The translations under genes were made by a program, and so were the position numbers. From Candidatus Zixiibacteriota bacterium (lineage in GTDB: Bacteria > Zixibacteria > MSB-5A5 > GN15 > FEB-12): a stretch of 41,153 nt of DNA. This document shows, piece by piece, positions 8,188-16,376 of the stretch (its first letter is position 1; every line of letters starts with the position of its first letter). Location of the stretch: positions 1-41,153 of the forward strand of contig JAJRZL010000164.1 of NCBI GenBank assembly GCA_024275255.1, written 5' to 3'. The notes under the pieces were generated by a model. That model was not told the origin of the DNA, did not search any database, and worked only from the letters and a program-made list of their open reading frames with translations.

Positions 8188-10899
8188 TCAGTTCATCGGT
8201 CCTGTCTCAGCACTGTTGACAAGACTGCGCACTTCGAAATCAGGATGGTTTTTGAGGTTTTCGACATTGATGCGGATATGAGACGGGTCTGCTTTCAACC
8301 GGTAATACCCCAATCGGTTGTTTTCAAAGACGGACCACCCATTGCCAAAACCGGCAGCGGCAACTTCATGTTTCATCCGGTAGAGATACCGCGCCTGGTT
8401 AAACCCCACCTCGAGGTCCTCCTTGTAAATCCAGCCGGATTCCCGGTGCACGCGCGACCATGCCAGCTTGGTAAAATACTTAAACGACTTGCCGGTCAGC
8501 CGAACAGGAAAGCCGTTTATCTTTACAAGATAACGCTCTCGTTCAAGGCTCCCGTCAATTTCAATCGACTCCGGCACTGTTGCTGCCACCCTTCTTACCT
8601 GGGCGGGCTGTCCATCGGTACGAATTCCCGGTTGCATATCAACCTCCTCGTTTTTATACGCTGTTAACTTTTCATTACATCTTTTCAATTTCTCTTCCCC
8701 GCTTACCACCTGCGCCAGTTGTTCGGGAGAACTGCTCAGGATATCACCAACATTCCCCAACCCTGCTTCGTAGAGAGCGGCATAGTCAGACCGCACCAGT
8801 ATATCGCCAAAAATCCGGTACAACTCCCGCAACGCGACCGGTAAGCCATAGCGAAGCTCGAATGCTGTATCTTCAAGATTTTTGAGTACCGTCGCCCCCG
8901 GTTGCTTTGTCATCGCCAATCGGGAAAGACCGAGCACCAAATGAGCAGCCTGTTCACCCAATGCCATAATCTGCCCGAGATGCACCTGGAACCGCTCCTC
9001 AAGCTGCTGCACCGGTGTCATACGGCTCCATTCATACAACACCAGCAATCCTTTCAACCGGGCGGCAATGTCAAACCGAAGCGGTTCGCGCCGATGATTC
9101 GCCCCAATCAAAAAGAGAGCATCTTCTATCAGGTGGTCATATTTCTGGTAGAGCATTGCCAACGGACTATACCGGACAGCCTCATAGCGGGTGAGTATCC
9201 CCGGAGGAAGCGACCAGTCCGGCACGCTGAGCGCCAACGCTGTCCATGCTGCTGATGTTTGCGGCATATTTTTATCAAGTACCGACAGGAAATATTCCGC
9301 CTGTCGAACCGATAACCCGGTAAGAGCTGTTGCCCGCCCTTTTGCCGATGCCGTGATAACACCCCGCTCATCAATCGCTACCAGTTCCATCTCAACCAGC
9401 CGCTGAAGCACCGACTTAACATCATAATAATATTGGTCTTTTGCCTCCGAATTGACAGCAGCCCACAGGGTACGGCTCAATACCCGCGAGATGTCCGGTA
9501 CTCCCGCCACCAGGCCGCTTACCACCATGTTCAACAGCCAATCCTCCAGCGGCATACCGGTAAACGCCGAAGTCACCGGCTCCTGCTGTTCCGGGGCAAT
9601 ATAGTTTTTCCATAAAATGTCCCGGTCAAACTCGGAAGCAGCCATAATAATAGCCCGCCCCGGTCGGTTCTCCGTGAACCCGGGACGTCCCGCCCGACCG
9701 GTCATATTGTCGAACTCCGCCCGACTCACCGGCACGAGAATAGGCTTGTTATCATAGACGCCGTTGACATACTTGACCGTTTCAAGAAACACCGTATCGG
9801 CGGGAAGGTCCACCCCCATAGCTAAAGTCGTGGTTGAGAATAATACTCTAACCTCTCTATTCACAAAAGCTTTCTCAACAACCATACGCTGATAAGAGGA
9901 AAGGTCGGCATTGTGAAATGCAACTCCCCGACTGAGTGTCTGACGCAACGTACGCAAAAGAAATGACGGCTCCTCGCCTTCCAGTGCTTTGAGCGCCGAT
10001 TCTGCCGGGGACCAGTTCGTCAATGTCGCCAGCCGGAACGCATAGTCAACTGTTTCCCGACGCGATTTCAAAAAGACCAGGGTTGACTCCTGCTTTTTCC
10101 CTACCTGATGGACAAACGCTTCAAACGATTCCTCGCCGGGCAACGGAGTTGCAAACGGTTCGTCACCTTCCAGCTCATCATTGAACGAACGATACCGATA
10201 CGACCCCTCTGCCGCCACCCCTCGCAGGAGGTCAACCGGACGCACAGTTTCTTCAACCAGTGTCGCCCCCAGCCAGTCAACCAGTTGTCCGGAAGCACGC
10301 TCACCATCACCAATAACAGCAGAAAGACAAATTAATGAGGGTTGATAAGTCGATGCCAGTAGCTTGGTAAGCAAGCGCTCCAGTATTGCCCCCCGGCCCG
10401 GTTCGGAGACCGTTTGAATCTCATCGACAATCACCAAACCGATATTCCCGAGAGCATCAAGGTTCGCTGTCAACAGGAGATCAAATTTCTCATAAATAGC
10501 CACCACCACATCATACTCATTGCGCGCAAACCGTTCATCATTTTCGGGATGGTCACCGGTTGCAATAAGACACTTCACTCCCAGCGATGCGTACGTTTCC
10601 TGAAAACACCGGTACTTCTGCTCGGCAAGAGATTTCAAAGGTAACAGCATGACGACTTTCCGACGTAACGTCAGTGTTCGAACCATAGCCATTTCAGCAC
10701 AAAATGATTTCCCCGAACCAGTCGGGGCGGAAATAAGCATTCTTACCGGCTGTTGCTCAGGTTCGGTTCCGGTGTAAGTCAGTATTCCCTTACGTACCGC
10801 ACGACTCTGAACAGGAAGCAGTTTGTCACCCTGTCGTTGTGACCAGACTTTGATAATTCTCGAAGGAATACCCCATTTTTCTAATTCCTGCAGCTTCAT
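8188..10899 (-). CDS. Ski2/Hel308-like superfamily 2 helicase with C-terminal OmpR-type winged helix
   Basis: A 903-residue DExH helicase. The ATG at 10899 has GAGG 5 bases upstream. Motif I APTGSGKS is at 58-65, motif Ia LLPLKSLAEQKY at 85-96, motif II DEIQ at 159-162, motif III reads SAV rather than SAT (about 193), motif IV-V spans FSTTTLAMGVDLPA (354-367), and motif VI MTGRAGRPG is at 399-407. This spacing fits Ski2-like/Hel308 DNA or RNA helicases, followed by a long helical region (about 470-760) expected for the ratchet domain. Residues 799-868 form an extra module: VRLTGKSFKYFTKLAW, GWIYKEDLE, then NNRLGYYRL, which matches the winged-helix pattern of OmpR/PhoB DNA-binding domains. The fusion suggests targeting to particular DNA sites, an inference only. 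The gene is monocistronic with its own terminator. Confidence 0.88.
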   Translation of the reverse strand: MKLQELEKWGIPSRIIKVWSQRQGDKLLPVQSRAVRKGILTYTGTEPEQQPVRMLISAPTGSGKSFCAEMAMVRTLTLRRKVVMLLPLKSLAEQKYRCFQETYASLGVKCLIATGDHPENDERFARNEYDVVVAIYEKFDLLLTANLDALGNIGLVIVDEIQTVSEPGRGAILERLLTKLLASTYQPSLICLSAVIGDGERASGQLVDWLGATLVEETVRPVDLLRGVAAEGSYRYRSFNDELEGDEPFATPLPGEESFEAFVHQVGKKQESTLVFLKSRRETVDYAFRLATLTNWSPAESALKALEGEEPSFLLRTLRQTLSRGVAFHNADLSSYQRMVVEKAFVNREVRVLFSTTTLAMGVDLPADTVFLETVKYVNGVYDNKPILVPVSRAEFDNMTGRAGRPGFTENRPGRAIIMAASEFDRDILWKNYIAPEQQEPVTSAFTGMPLEDWLLNMVVSGLVAGVPDISRVLSRTLWAAVNSEAKDQYYYDVKSVLQRLVEMELVAIDERGVITASAKGRATALTGLSVRQAEYFLSVLDKNMPQTSAAWTALALSVPDWSLPPGILTRYEAVRYSPLAMLYQKYDHLIEDALFLIGANHRREPLRFDIAARLKGLLVLYEWSRMTPVQQLEERFQVHLGQIMALGEQAAHLVLGLSRLAMTKQPGATVLKNLEDTAFELRYGLPVALRELYRIFGDILVRSDYAALYEAGLGNVGDILSSSPEQLAQVVSGEEKLKRCNEKLTAYKNEEVDMQPGIRTDGQPAQVRRVAATVPESIEIDGSLERERYLVKINGFPVRLTGKSFKYFTKLAWSRVHRESGWIYKEDLEVGFNQARYLYRMKHEVAAAGFGNGWSVFENNRLGYYRLKADPSHIRINVENLKNHPDFEVRSLVNSAETGPMN

Positions 10900-10990
10900 C
10901 TTTGCCTCATACTTTCAACATCTTGTCGTCACTTACCTCATGTGAAACTTTATATTACCCGGTTGCTCGCTATTTCTCGTAAGAGTGTAA

Positions 10991-11212
10991 TCACCCGCAG
11001 CTTCCCCAGCCACACAGCGGACAGGTAAAACAGGTCCCCAGCCGTACCATCCCGGCGCCACAGTCAGGACAGGTGGCAGCATTCATATAACAACAGGTCT
11101 CATCCGTACCACCCTCATCACTCAACCATGCCGTATTGTCATATCCGGCAGTATCATGAGTGACGGTTACACCGGTCTGCTCCGTAGTATTATCCATATC
11201 AATGTGCGCCAT
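10991..11212 (-). CDS. Small zinc-ribbon protein resembling the C-terminal tail of B12-dependent ribonucleotide reductase
   Basis: A 73-residue protein. The ATG at 11212 is fixed by AAGGAGG 5 bases upstream; the open frame continues to 11314 but crosses the promoter. The first 40 residues are acidic, Thr-rich and probably disordered. The C-terminus has Cys at 40, 41, 48, 51, 61, 64, 67 and 72, with the order CPDCGAGMV, then GTCFTCPLCGWGSC. From memory of the NrdJ (class II ribonucleotide reductase) family, its C-terminal metal-binding or redox tail has this layout; here it is a free-standing gene. Other rubredoxin-like or zinc-ribbon proteins are possible. It is likely transcribed alone from the promoter at 11261-11289. 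Confidence 0.75.
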   Translation of the reverse strand: MAHIDMDNTTEQTGVTVTHDTAGYDNTAWLSDEGGTDETCCYMNAATCPDCGAGMVRLGTCFTCPLCGWGSCG

Positions 11213-11260
11213 ACCTACCTCCTTGTGATTATTGTTTTGCTCTTTAATCGGCTCAAAACT

Positions 11261-11289
11261 ATAATACTGCACATTTGTGCCCCTGTCAA
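11261..11289 (-). promoter_or_regulatory. Promoter of the zinc-ribbon gene with a palindrome in the spacer
   Basis: Minus strand: perfect -35 TTGACA (11284-11289), 17-base spacer, -10 TATTAT (11261-11266). The spacer contains GCACAAATGTGC (11269-11280), two 5-base inverted half sites around AA. A repressor or MerR-type activator bound there would sit between the two RNA polymerase contacts. Predicted transcription start is about 11253, giving a leader of about 40 nt. Confidence 0.68.
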
Positions 11290-11372
11290 GCAGAAAATGT
11301 ATTTTTGTCCTCACCCCTTATTGAAGGGCTATAAGCAGAAACGTAACGTATTGAGATTCACTTGATTACGAT

Positions 11373-11409
11373 AAAAAGCCGAACCAGCCTGTTTAGCAGC
11401 CGGTTCGGC
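11373..11409 (-). terminator. Terminator after the second TonB gene
   Basis: Minus strand: GCCGAACC and GGTTCGGC pair perfectly around a 16-base loop that can itself extend the stem (GGCTG/CAGGCT region), followed by TTTTTATC. It lies 45 bases past the stop at 11454. Confidence 0.85.
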
Positions 11410-11453
11410 GCAACAAACAACATGAGGATAAACATCCCTCTCTGCTGCCGGAC

Positions 11454-12215
11454 TTACTCATCCAGTTCAAACTCGACAGTATAGGTAACCGGTACTACCA
11501 CCGGGTAACCGTTTTGAATCCCCGGACGATACCGACATTTGTATGCCGCTTCCAGTGCCGCTTCATCAAGCGATGCAATTCCCGATGAAACATACACCAT
11601 TGCCCGGATAACGCTCCCTTCTTCATCAACCACTGCCCAAATGACCACTTTCCCGGTCAACCCGGCTTGCTCTGCAAGAGACGGGTATTTCGGTTTATAT
11701 TCATATATCATCACCGGGATACGTTCCACTTTCACAAAGTCACCCGGTTGCAGTTCGCTTGCCGATAAAGGGGGAACATATTCCCCGCCTTTTCCCCTGC
11801 CCTCAGGGATTCCCAAGCCGCCGCTATCGCTGAACAAGTCATCCCATTCATTAATAACTGCCAAATCTTCCCTCGAAGCAATTTGTACATCCGGGTCAAA
11901 CAACTCCTCATCCGGAACCGGGACAGGGATTCCCACCTCGCCGGCAGGTCGTCGAATACCATTGCCAAAGTCAGGTATTTCATAGGTGATATTGATTGGA
12001 GGTGGTATTGATATCACAATCGATGTATCCAAAGAAGTATCAATTATTACTTTCTCTACATCGGGGACAACTACCTGCGACACCACCACGACCATAGCAA
12101 TGAACAACACCACAAACCCCATTCCCAGCAGCATGTGACATTGGTAAGTTGCTTTTAATTCATACGCTCCGTATGGGAGGTATAACAGATTTTTCTCCCG
12201 GTTCAACAGTACCAT
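11454..12215 (-). CDS. TonB family protein (second paralogue)
   Basis: A 253-residue energy transducer. The ATG at 12215 has AAGGGG about 6 bases upstream. A short cytoplasmic N-terminus carries YGAYELKATYQ, then one membrane helix (about 32-50), a periplasmic linker, and a TonB_C domain (about 165-253) with YPSLAEQAGLTGKVV, an LDEAALEAAYK helix and a final YTVEFELDE strand. It is paralogous to the TonB at 12554-13288: both share YGAYELK in the cytoplasmic tail and an acidic linker motif of the form D-x-D-V-x-x-A-x-R-x-x-L-A. It is separated from the ExbB/ExbD operon by 338 bases holding a hairpin, so it may be controlled independently and serve a different receptor. No TonB-dependent receptor is in the window. 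Confidence 0.9.
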   Translation of the reverse strand: MVLLNREKNLLYLPYGAYELKATYQCHMLLGMGFVVLFIAMVVVVSQVVVPDVEKVIIDTSLDTSIVISIPPPINITYEIPDFGNGIRRPAGEVGIPVPVPDEELFDPDVQIASREDLAVINEWDDLFSDSGGLGIPEGRGKGGEYVPPLSASELQPGDFVKVERIPVMIYEYKPKYPSLAEQAGLTGKVVIWAVVDEEGSVIRAMVYVSSGIASLDEAALEAAYKCRYRPGIQNGYPVVVPVTYTVEFELDE

Positions 12216-12553
12216 ACTTCACCCCTTCCTATGCGTATGACGATTCCAGGGTAAAAAAGTGGGGATAGCGTGCTATTCGGGGCGTGTTGAAAAAGGTATT
12301 TCGTCCATGTTATGATGATTTCCTCTTTGGCGGATTTACCATAACATGCTCAAAATAATATTTTTTACTTTATACCAGGTCAGCCCGCACAGAAAGGAAA
12401 CATAAGTCAACACTTCTTTTCCAGTCGCCCTCTCTTGCTGCCCTATATACTAAACGGATAAACAGATTTTTTGTGTAATGCGATTTCATAGATAACACTA
12501 ACCCCCCGGCACAAAAGTACATGGGGGGTTATGGGAATTTGTAAACTATATGA
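12216..12553. other. Gap between the two tonB paralogues
   Basis: About 340 bases without a credible gene. It holds the 9-bp hairpin at 12499-12531 downstream of the Ton/Tol operon. On the minus strand a TTGACT near 12404-12409 and a TATAAA further on are too far apart to make a normal promoter, so I cannot place the promoter of the 11454-12215 gene. Confidence 0.5.
12499..12531 (-). terminator. Possible terminator of the TPR-exbB-exbD-tonB operon
   Basis: TAACCCCCC and GGGGGGTTA form a perfect 9-bp stem with a 15-base loop, 23 bases past the stop at 12554. On the minus strand the bases after the stem are GTGTTATCT, not a U-tract, so termination may be inefficient or factor-dependent. It might also let some transcripts reach the second tonB. 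Confidence 0.5.
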
Positions 12554-13288
12554 TTACTGATCCAGATCAAACTCGACTTTATAGACCACCCACACCGCAA
12601 TCGGGCGTCCGTTTTGAATAGCAGGCTTATAGATACATTTATACGCCGCCTTGACAGCAGCCTCATCAAGGGATTCTGTTCCAGATGATTTTGCCACCAT
12701 GGCTTTTTTCACAGTACCGTCTTTATCTACCAGCGCCTTGACCCACACAACTCCGGTAATACCGGCTTGTTCAGCAAGTCTCGGGTACACTGGTTTTTGC
12801 TCTTTAATCATCTGCGGTTCAACTTCGTGAGCTACGAACTCATCAGGAGCAGGGAGATAATCTTCATCCTGAATATCGACCACGATTTCACCGCCGCCAT
12901 TATCGGATGCGGTAATATCGGGAGCCACAATTTCCGCTAACTCATCACGGGTAGCCAGCACGACATCTTCATCAAGCACTTCGTCATCAGCAACCGGCTT
13001 CGGAATACCGACTTTCGGGGCAGCAACATTGGGCTGATTCACTTTTACCTGTGGTGGTTTTTTGGCGATACTCGGTGGAGGACCCAGATCGGCAACTGTT
13101 TTGATAACCACAACCGGAGCATCAGCACCTTCATTATCTCCCATTGACGAAATGACCCAAGCCGTTACGAGGATGAGTGCGACAAAGGCAGTGGTAATCA
13201 ATGTTCCCATCAGGAAATTGCGTTGGTATTTGGCTTTTAGCTCATACGCACCATAGGGTGAATAGAGTGCACTGCTTCTCACCTTCAT
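12554..13288 (-). CDS. TonB family energy transducer
   Basis: A 244-residue protein; its ATG overlaps the stop codon of the preceding exbD (TAATG), a sign of translational coupling, with GAGGTG about 9 bases upstream. N-terminal cytoplasmic tail SPYGAYELKAKYQ, one membrane helix (about 28-49), a Pro/Lys then acidic linker, and a TonB_C domain (about 158-244) with YPRLAEQAGITGVV, LDEAAVKAAYK and KVEFDLDQ. It should carry the proton-motive-force signal from the ExbB/ExbD complex to outer-membrane partners. It is the last gene of the operon. Confidence 0.92.
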   Translation of the reverse strand: MKVRSSALYSPYGAYELKAKYQRNFLMGTLITTAFVALILVTAWVISSMGDNEGADAPVVVIKTVADLGPPPSIAKKPPQVKVNQPNVAAPKVGIPKPVADDEVLDEDVVLATRDELAEIVAPDITASDNGGGEIVVDIQDEDYLPAPDEFVAHEVEPQMIKEQKPVYPRLAEQAGITGVVWVKALVDKDGTVKKAMVAKSSGTESLDEAAVKAAYKCIYKPAIQNGRPIAVWVVYKVEFDLDQ

Positions 13289-13941
13289 TACGACTCACCT
13301 CTTGCAAGGGCAGCTTGTAACGCTGCGGCAATTATTCTGTCATCTTTTTCCGACCATTCACCCATCGCATAGCGATAGGAGAATTTGCCGTCTTCTTTCG
13401 TAAGTTCCGAGACTTTTTTACCCAGTTTATCCGCCAGGTATTGGTTCCACGATCGCTCAATCATATCAATCTCGTCGAGAATATTCACCATGTCCGCATA
13501 CTTTGCTTTCGGGTGAATAAGAATAAGCGTGTTCAGTTTCGGGTTTGCCCGGTTCTGCTCCATCAGAAGTCCACGCAGAGTATCGGGCCAGAACTTGTAC
13601 ACGGCCGTATCGGGCTTATCCGGTGCAGAGGGTAACAACTTGGGCAGGTTTTCAGGAGACGGGGTTCTCAGGTTCCAGAAAAAACGACCTTCTTCGTCAA
13701 CACGGATGGTCAACAGGTTCGATTCTTTCACCTCGATTTCCTGGTTCTCATCAACAGGCGGCAAGTTAATTTCCATAGCCTGGGGCATAGCAAATACCGT
13801 TGTCACCATATAGAAAATAAGCAGCAAGAAGGCGATATCCACCATCGGCGTCATGTCGATACGTATTGCAACACGACGTTTTTTTCGGCGTAATCCTTTT
13901 TTCCCGCCTTTCGGTTCCCGTTCTACTACTTCTCCAGCCAT
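13288..13941 (-). CDS. exbD: ExbD/TolR family protein (longer paralogue)
   Basis: A 217-residue ExbD/TolR protein. One N-terminal membrane helix (about 30-50) carries the conserved Asp in DMTPMVDIAFLLLIFYMVTT, the proton-path residue of the family, and a periplasmic domain follows. It is some 60 residues longer than its neighbour, with a Pro-rich insertion (TPSPENLPKLLPSAPDKP) and a C-terminal extension rich in Lys and Glu. The ATG at 13941 has a GGAG element about 15 bases upstream, farther than usual. Its N-terminal coding DNA is almost identical to that of the upstream exbD over more than 30 bases, so the pair arose by duplication. It overlaps the tonB start. Confidence 0.92.
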   Translation of the reverse strand: MAGEVVEREPKGGKKGLRRKKRRVAIRIDMTPMVDIAFLLLIFYMVTTVFAMPQAMEINLPPVDENQEIEVKESNLLTIRVDEEGRFFWNLRTPSPENLPKLLPSAPDKPDTAVYKFWPDTLRGLLMEQNRANPKLNTLILIHPKAKYADMVNILDEIDMIERSWNQYLADKLGKKVSELTKEDGKFSYRYAMGEWSEKDDRIIAAALQAALARGES

Positions 13942-14026
13942 GTATCTATGTCACGCTCCTCTCGGATTATATCCTCTACTATTAGTACAATCAATCAGCC
14001 GTTTTATTCCAGACCAGTTCCTACAT

Positions 14027-14500
14027 TTATGTTGTTTTATCAACTTCCTTATCAGTGATAATAAGGAACCTCTGCAGGTGGTTTTCCTGCATGGATTTCA
14101 TCACATCCTGCATGACGCCAAAACTGGCTCGCCGGTCTGCTTTGATGACAATCAATGCTTTTAAGTTCTTTGCACGCGCTCGGTTAATTTCACTGGAGAC
14201 GGTATATTTATCACTCGTACGCACCACACGAACAGTGGTTGTCACGTCACGTCCTTCAATATTGATAGTCGCCTTTTCGACATAATCAACATAGATGGAA
14301 TCATATTTCGTAATCGTGATATTGATAATATCCTTATCCGGTAATTCGATTTGAGAATGCGATGTCGGTAACTCAACCGCCTTCGCTTCCGGTGGCTTGA
14401 ACTGGGTCGTCGCCATATAGAAAATCAACAGCAGAAAGGCAATATCCACCATCGGCGTCATGTCGATACGTATTGATACACGCCGTTTTTTTCCAGCCAT
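14027..14500 (-). CDS. exbD: ExbD/TolR family protein
   Basis: A 157-residue ExbD/TolR protein with a basic N-terminus (KKRRVSIR), one membrane helix containing the essential Asp in DMTPMVDIAFLLLIFYMATT, and a compact periplasmic domain ending DVMKSMQENHLQRFLIITDKEVDK, the usual ExbD C-terminal pattern. It starts 3 bases after the exbB stop. With ExbB it should form the proton channel that drives TonB. Two different ExbD subunits encoded in a row is a pattern known from Bacteroidetes-type Ton systems. Confidence 0.93.
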   Translation of the reverse strand: MAGKKRRVSIRIDMTPMVDIAFLLLIFYMATTQFKPPEAKAVELPTSHSQIELPDKDIINITITKYDSIYVDYVEKATINIEGRDVTTTVRVVRTSDKYTVSSEINRARAKNLKALIVIKADRRASFGVMQDVMKSMQENHLQRFLIITDKEVDKTT

Positions 14501-14503
14501 CGC

Positions 14504-15262
14504 TTAGATTCCCTGTTTTGCCTTCAAAATTTGTAAAATCTCAAACGTAGCTTCATCAGTGGTATAGTTAAAGGCATCTACTTTGTTGACAAAGAAGTTA
14601 TAGTAGAAAATACCCAGAATACCAGATGTCAGCCCACCGGCAGTATTTACCAGCGCTTCGGAAATACCGGTTGCCAACTGGGTAGCATCAATAACACCAC
14701 CCTCAACATTACCGGTAGCGGCAAACGCACGAATCATGCCGATTGTCGTACCCAACAATCCTACCATCGTAGCAATCGAGGCGATCGTTGAAAGAGCAAT
14801 CAGGTTCCGCTCAAGCAGTGGTCCTTCCAGCGCATTGGCTTCTTCAATCGCAGCCTGAGTGAGCTGGATTTTCTTTTCCGGATCATAAGCAGGGTTGTCT
14901 TTTACTTCCCGATACCGTTCAATACCGGCACGCAATACGTTAGCAGTAGTGCCACGCTGTTTGTCACATGCAGCCAACGCACCATCATAGTCATCATTTT
15001 GAATCAAGGTAACCAGTTTTTTGAAAAATACCTGGACAGAGCCTTTTCCTTTCGCTACCCGGTACAGAGACAAATAACGCTCAATCACGAATACGATAAG
15101 CATTACCAGAATCATGATAAGCAATACAACCAACGGTCCACCTTTGTAAATGGAGTGAACAATTGGATTTTCCGATGTACGGAATACTCCATACCACAGA
15201 CCAAATCCGATAGCAAAAGCTACGATTGCGTTAAGCGCTACAAAGATCGTCTGTTTAACCAC
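14504..15262 (-). CDS. exbB: ExbB/TolQ/MotA family proton channel protein
   Basis: A 252-residue protein with a GTG start at 15262; GGAGG lies 9 bases upstream. It has an N-terminal membrane helix (about 9-25), a second at about 43-62 (VVLLIMILVMLIVFVIERY), a cytoplasmic region, and the MotA/TolQ/ExbB domain with LIALSTIASIATMVGLLGTTIGMIRAF and an ISEALVNTAGGLTSGILGIFYYN helix. These are the signature third and fourth helices of the family. It is the core of the inner-membrane motor whose other parts are the two ExbD proteins and TonB encoded next. Confidence 0.94.
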   Translation of the reverse strand: MVKQTIFVALNAIVAFAIGFGLWYGVFRTSENPIVHSIYKGGPLVVLLIMILVMLIVFVIERYLSLYRVAKGKGSVQVFFKKLVTLIQNDDYDGALAACDKQRGTTANVLRAGIERYREVKDNPAYDPEKKIQLTQAAIEEANALEGPLLERNLIALSTIASIATMVGLLGTTIGMIRAFAATGNVEGGVIDATQLATGISEALVNTAGGLTSGILGIFYYNFFVNKVDAFNYTTDEATFEILQILKAKQGI

Positions 15263-15309
15263 TTGAAGAGTCCTCCAACTTAAAATATATCAACAACATT
15301 TCTATTCAC

Positions 15310-16335
15310 TTATATCTCAGAACCTTTGGCAGCCACCAGAATAAACGCTGCCAATGAAATAATTACTCCCCATGAGAGCGAATCAAGAAACACACCCACA
15401 TTGTATCCATCGCCAAGGCTGGAATACATTGTTGCAGCATCGAAGCTATAGTCTCCACCAAAGAACGACAGCACCAACGCCACGACAAACAGAATCAACG
15501 GAATCCAGTTATACCGTAAAATCTTTTTCAGTTTCAACACCCGCTCATCAGGGTCGCCTTTGCCGCCATATAACCCGATTAAGGTGTAAATTGGCAGGGC
15601 AATACAAAGCAGGATGTATACAAGAAAGACAATAACTGTCAGCAACAGGGCAAAACCGGAGGAAAAAACATACGAGCCCAGAGAACCGATAGATATGATT
15701 GCTCCAATTGCCGAAACACGGTCATACTCTTTATAGTATTTCTTTTTGGCAACATATCCATGAATGATTTCTTCGGTAACCCCCTGCTTTTCGCTTGTAA
15801 CACTTGCTCTTCCTCCACTACCGGTTGTAGCAGCGGCAGCCATGGCGGCAGTATCAACGGGAGCTGCTTCCTGTTGTGCTCCTGCTGTTGTGGTATCAAG
15901 AGCAGAGCCCATAACTGCGGCAAGGCTATCGGTAAGTGAATCCGCCGGTGTCGCCGCAACCATGGCACTGTCAGCCGGGGTTTCCGTTATCTTTGCCGTT
16001 TCTTCTATCTCATTATAGACAGCAAACCAGGGCATAAACAATGACGCAAAAATAACAACACATGCTATCGAGAGAACGATTTTATCAATTAACGTTACCC
16101 GTTCCTCAAGCAGTGTACACTCTTCTCGTATCTTTGCGCCTTTTTTACGTCGTTCAATTACTGAATCAACCCATTTTTTCTTCTCAGCTTCCGACTTGAA
16201 GAGATCCTTGGGTTTGCCCGGGAACACCTCAAAGCCGATATAATGAAACCGCTCATCTTCGGAAATATTCCGCTTTATTTCCGTCTTTTTCTCGGCTTTT
16301 GTTGCGGTGTTGCTATTCTTTTCTTTATCAGGCAT
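15310..16335 (-). CDS. Unrecognised multi-pass membrane protein of the exbB-exbD operon
   Basis: A 341-residue protein I do not recognise. The ATG at 16335 has AGGAG 5 bases upstream. Residues 1-80 are charged and cytoplasmic in appearance (FPGKPKDLFKSEAEKKKW). A first membrane helix lies at 85-106; then comes a low-complexity Ala/Thr/Asp stretch (about 112-180), and then three or four helices (about 208-256, 277-293, 318-336). It lies 41 bases after the TPR gene and 47 before exbB. Its place in the operon suggests a subunit or assembly factor of the ExbB/ExbD motor, but there is no motif to prove it. Confidence 0.8.
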   Translation of the reverse strand: MPDKEKNSNTATKAEKKTEIKRNISEDERFHYIGFEVFPGKPKDLFKSEAEKKKWVDSVIERRKKGAKIREECTLLEERVTLIDKIVLSIACVVIFASLFMPWFAVYNEIEETAKITETPADSAMVAATPADSLTDSLAAVMGSALDTTTAGAQQEAAPVDTAAMAAAATTGSGGRASVTSEKQGVTEEIIHGYVAKKKYYKEYDRVSAIGAIISIGSLGSYVFSSGFALLLTVIVFLVYILLCIALPIYTLIGLYGGKGDPDERVLKLKKILRYNWIPLILFVVALVLSFFGGDYSFDAATMYSSLGDGYNVGVFLDSLSWGVIISLAAFILVAAKGSEI

Positions 16336-16376
16336 CCAGTCTCCTGTAATGATATATATAAACGTGTTCGTTGAAC

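Noticed and set aside
12499-12531. C6/G6 hairpin considered as a mobile-element end or attachment site
   Set aside because: No target duplication, integrase or second copy is present; a terminator after the operon is simpler.
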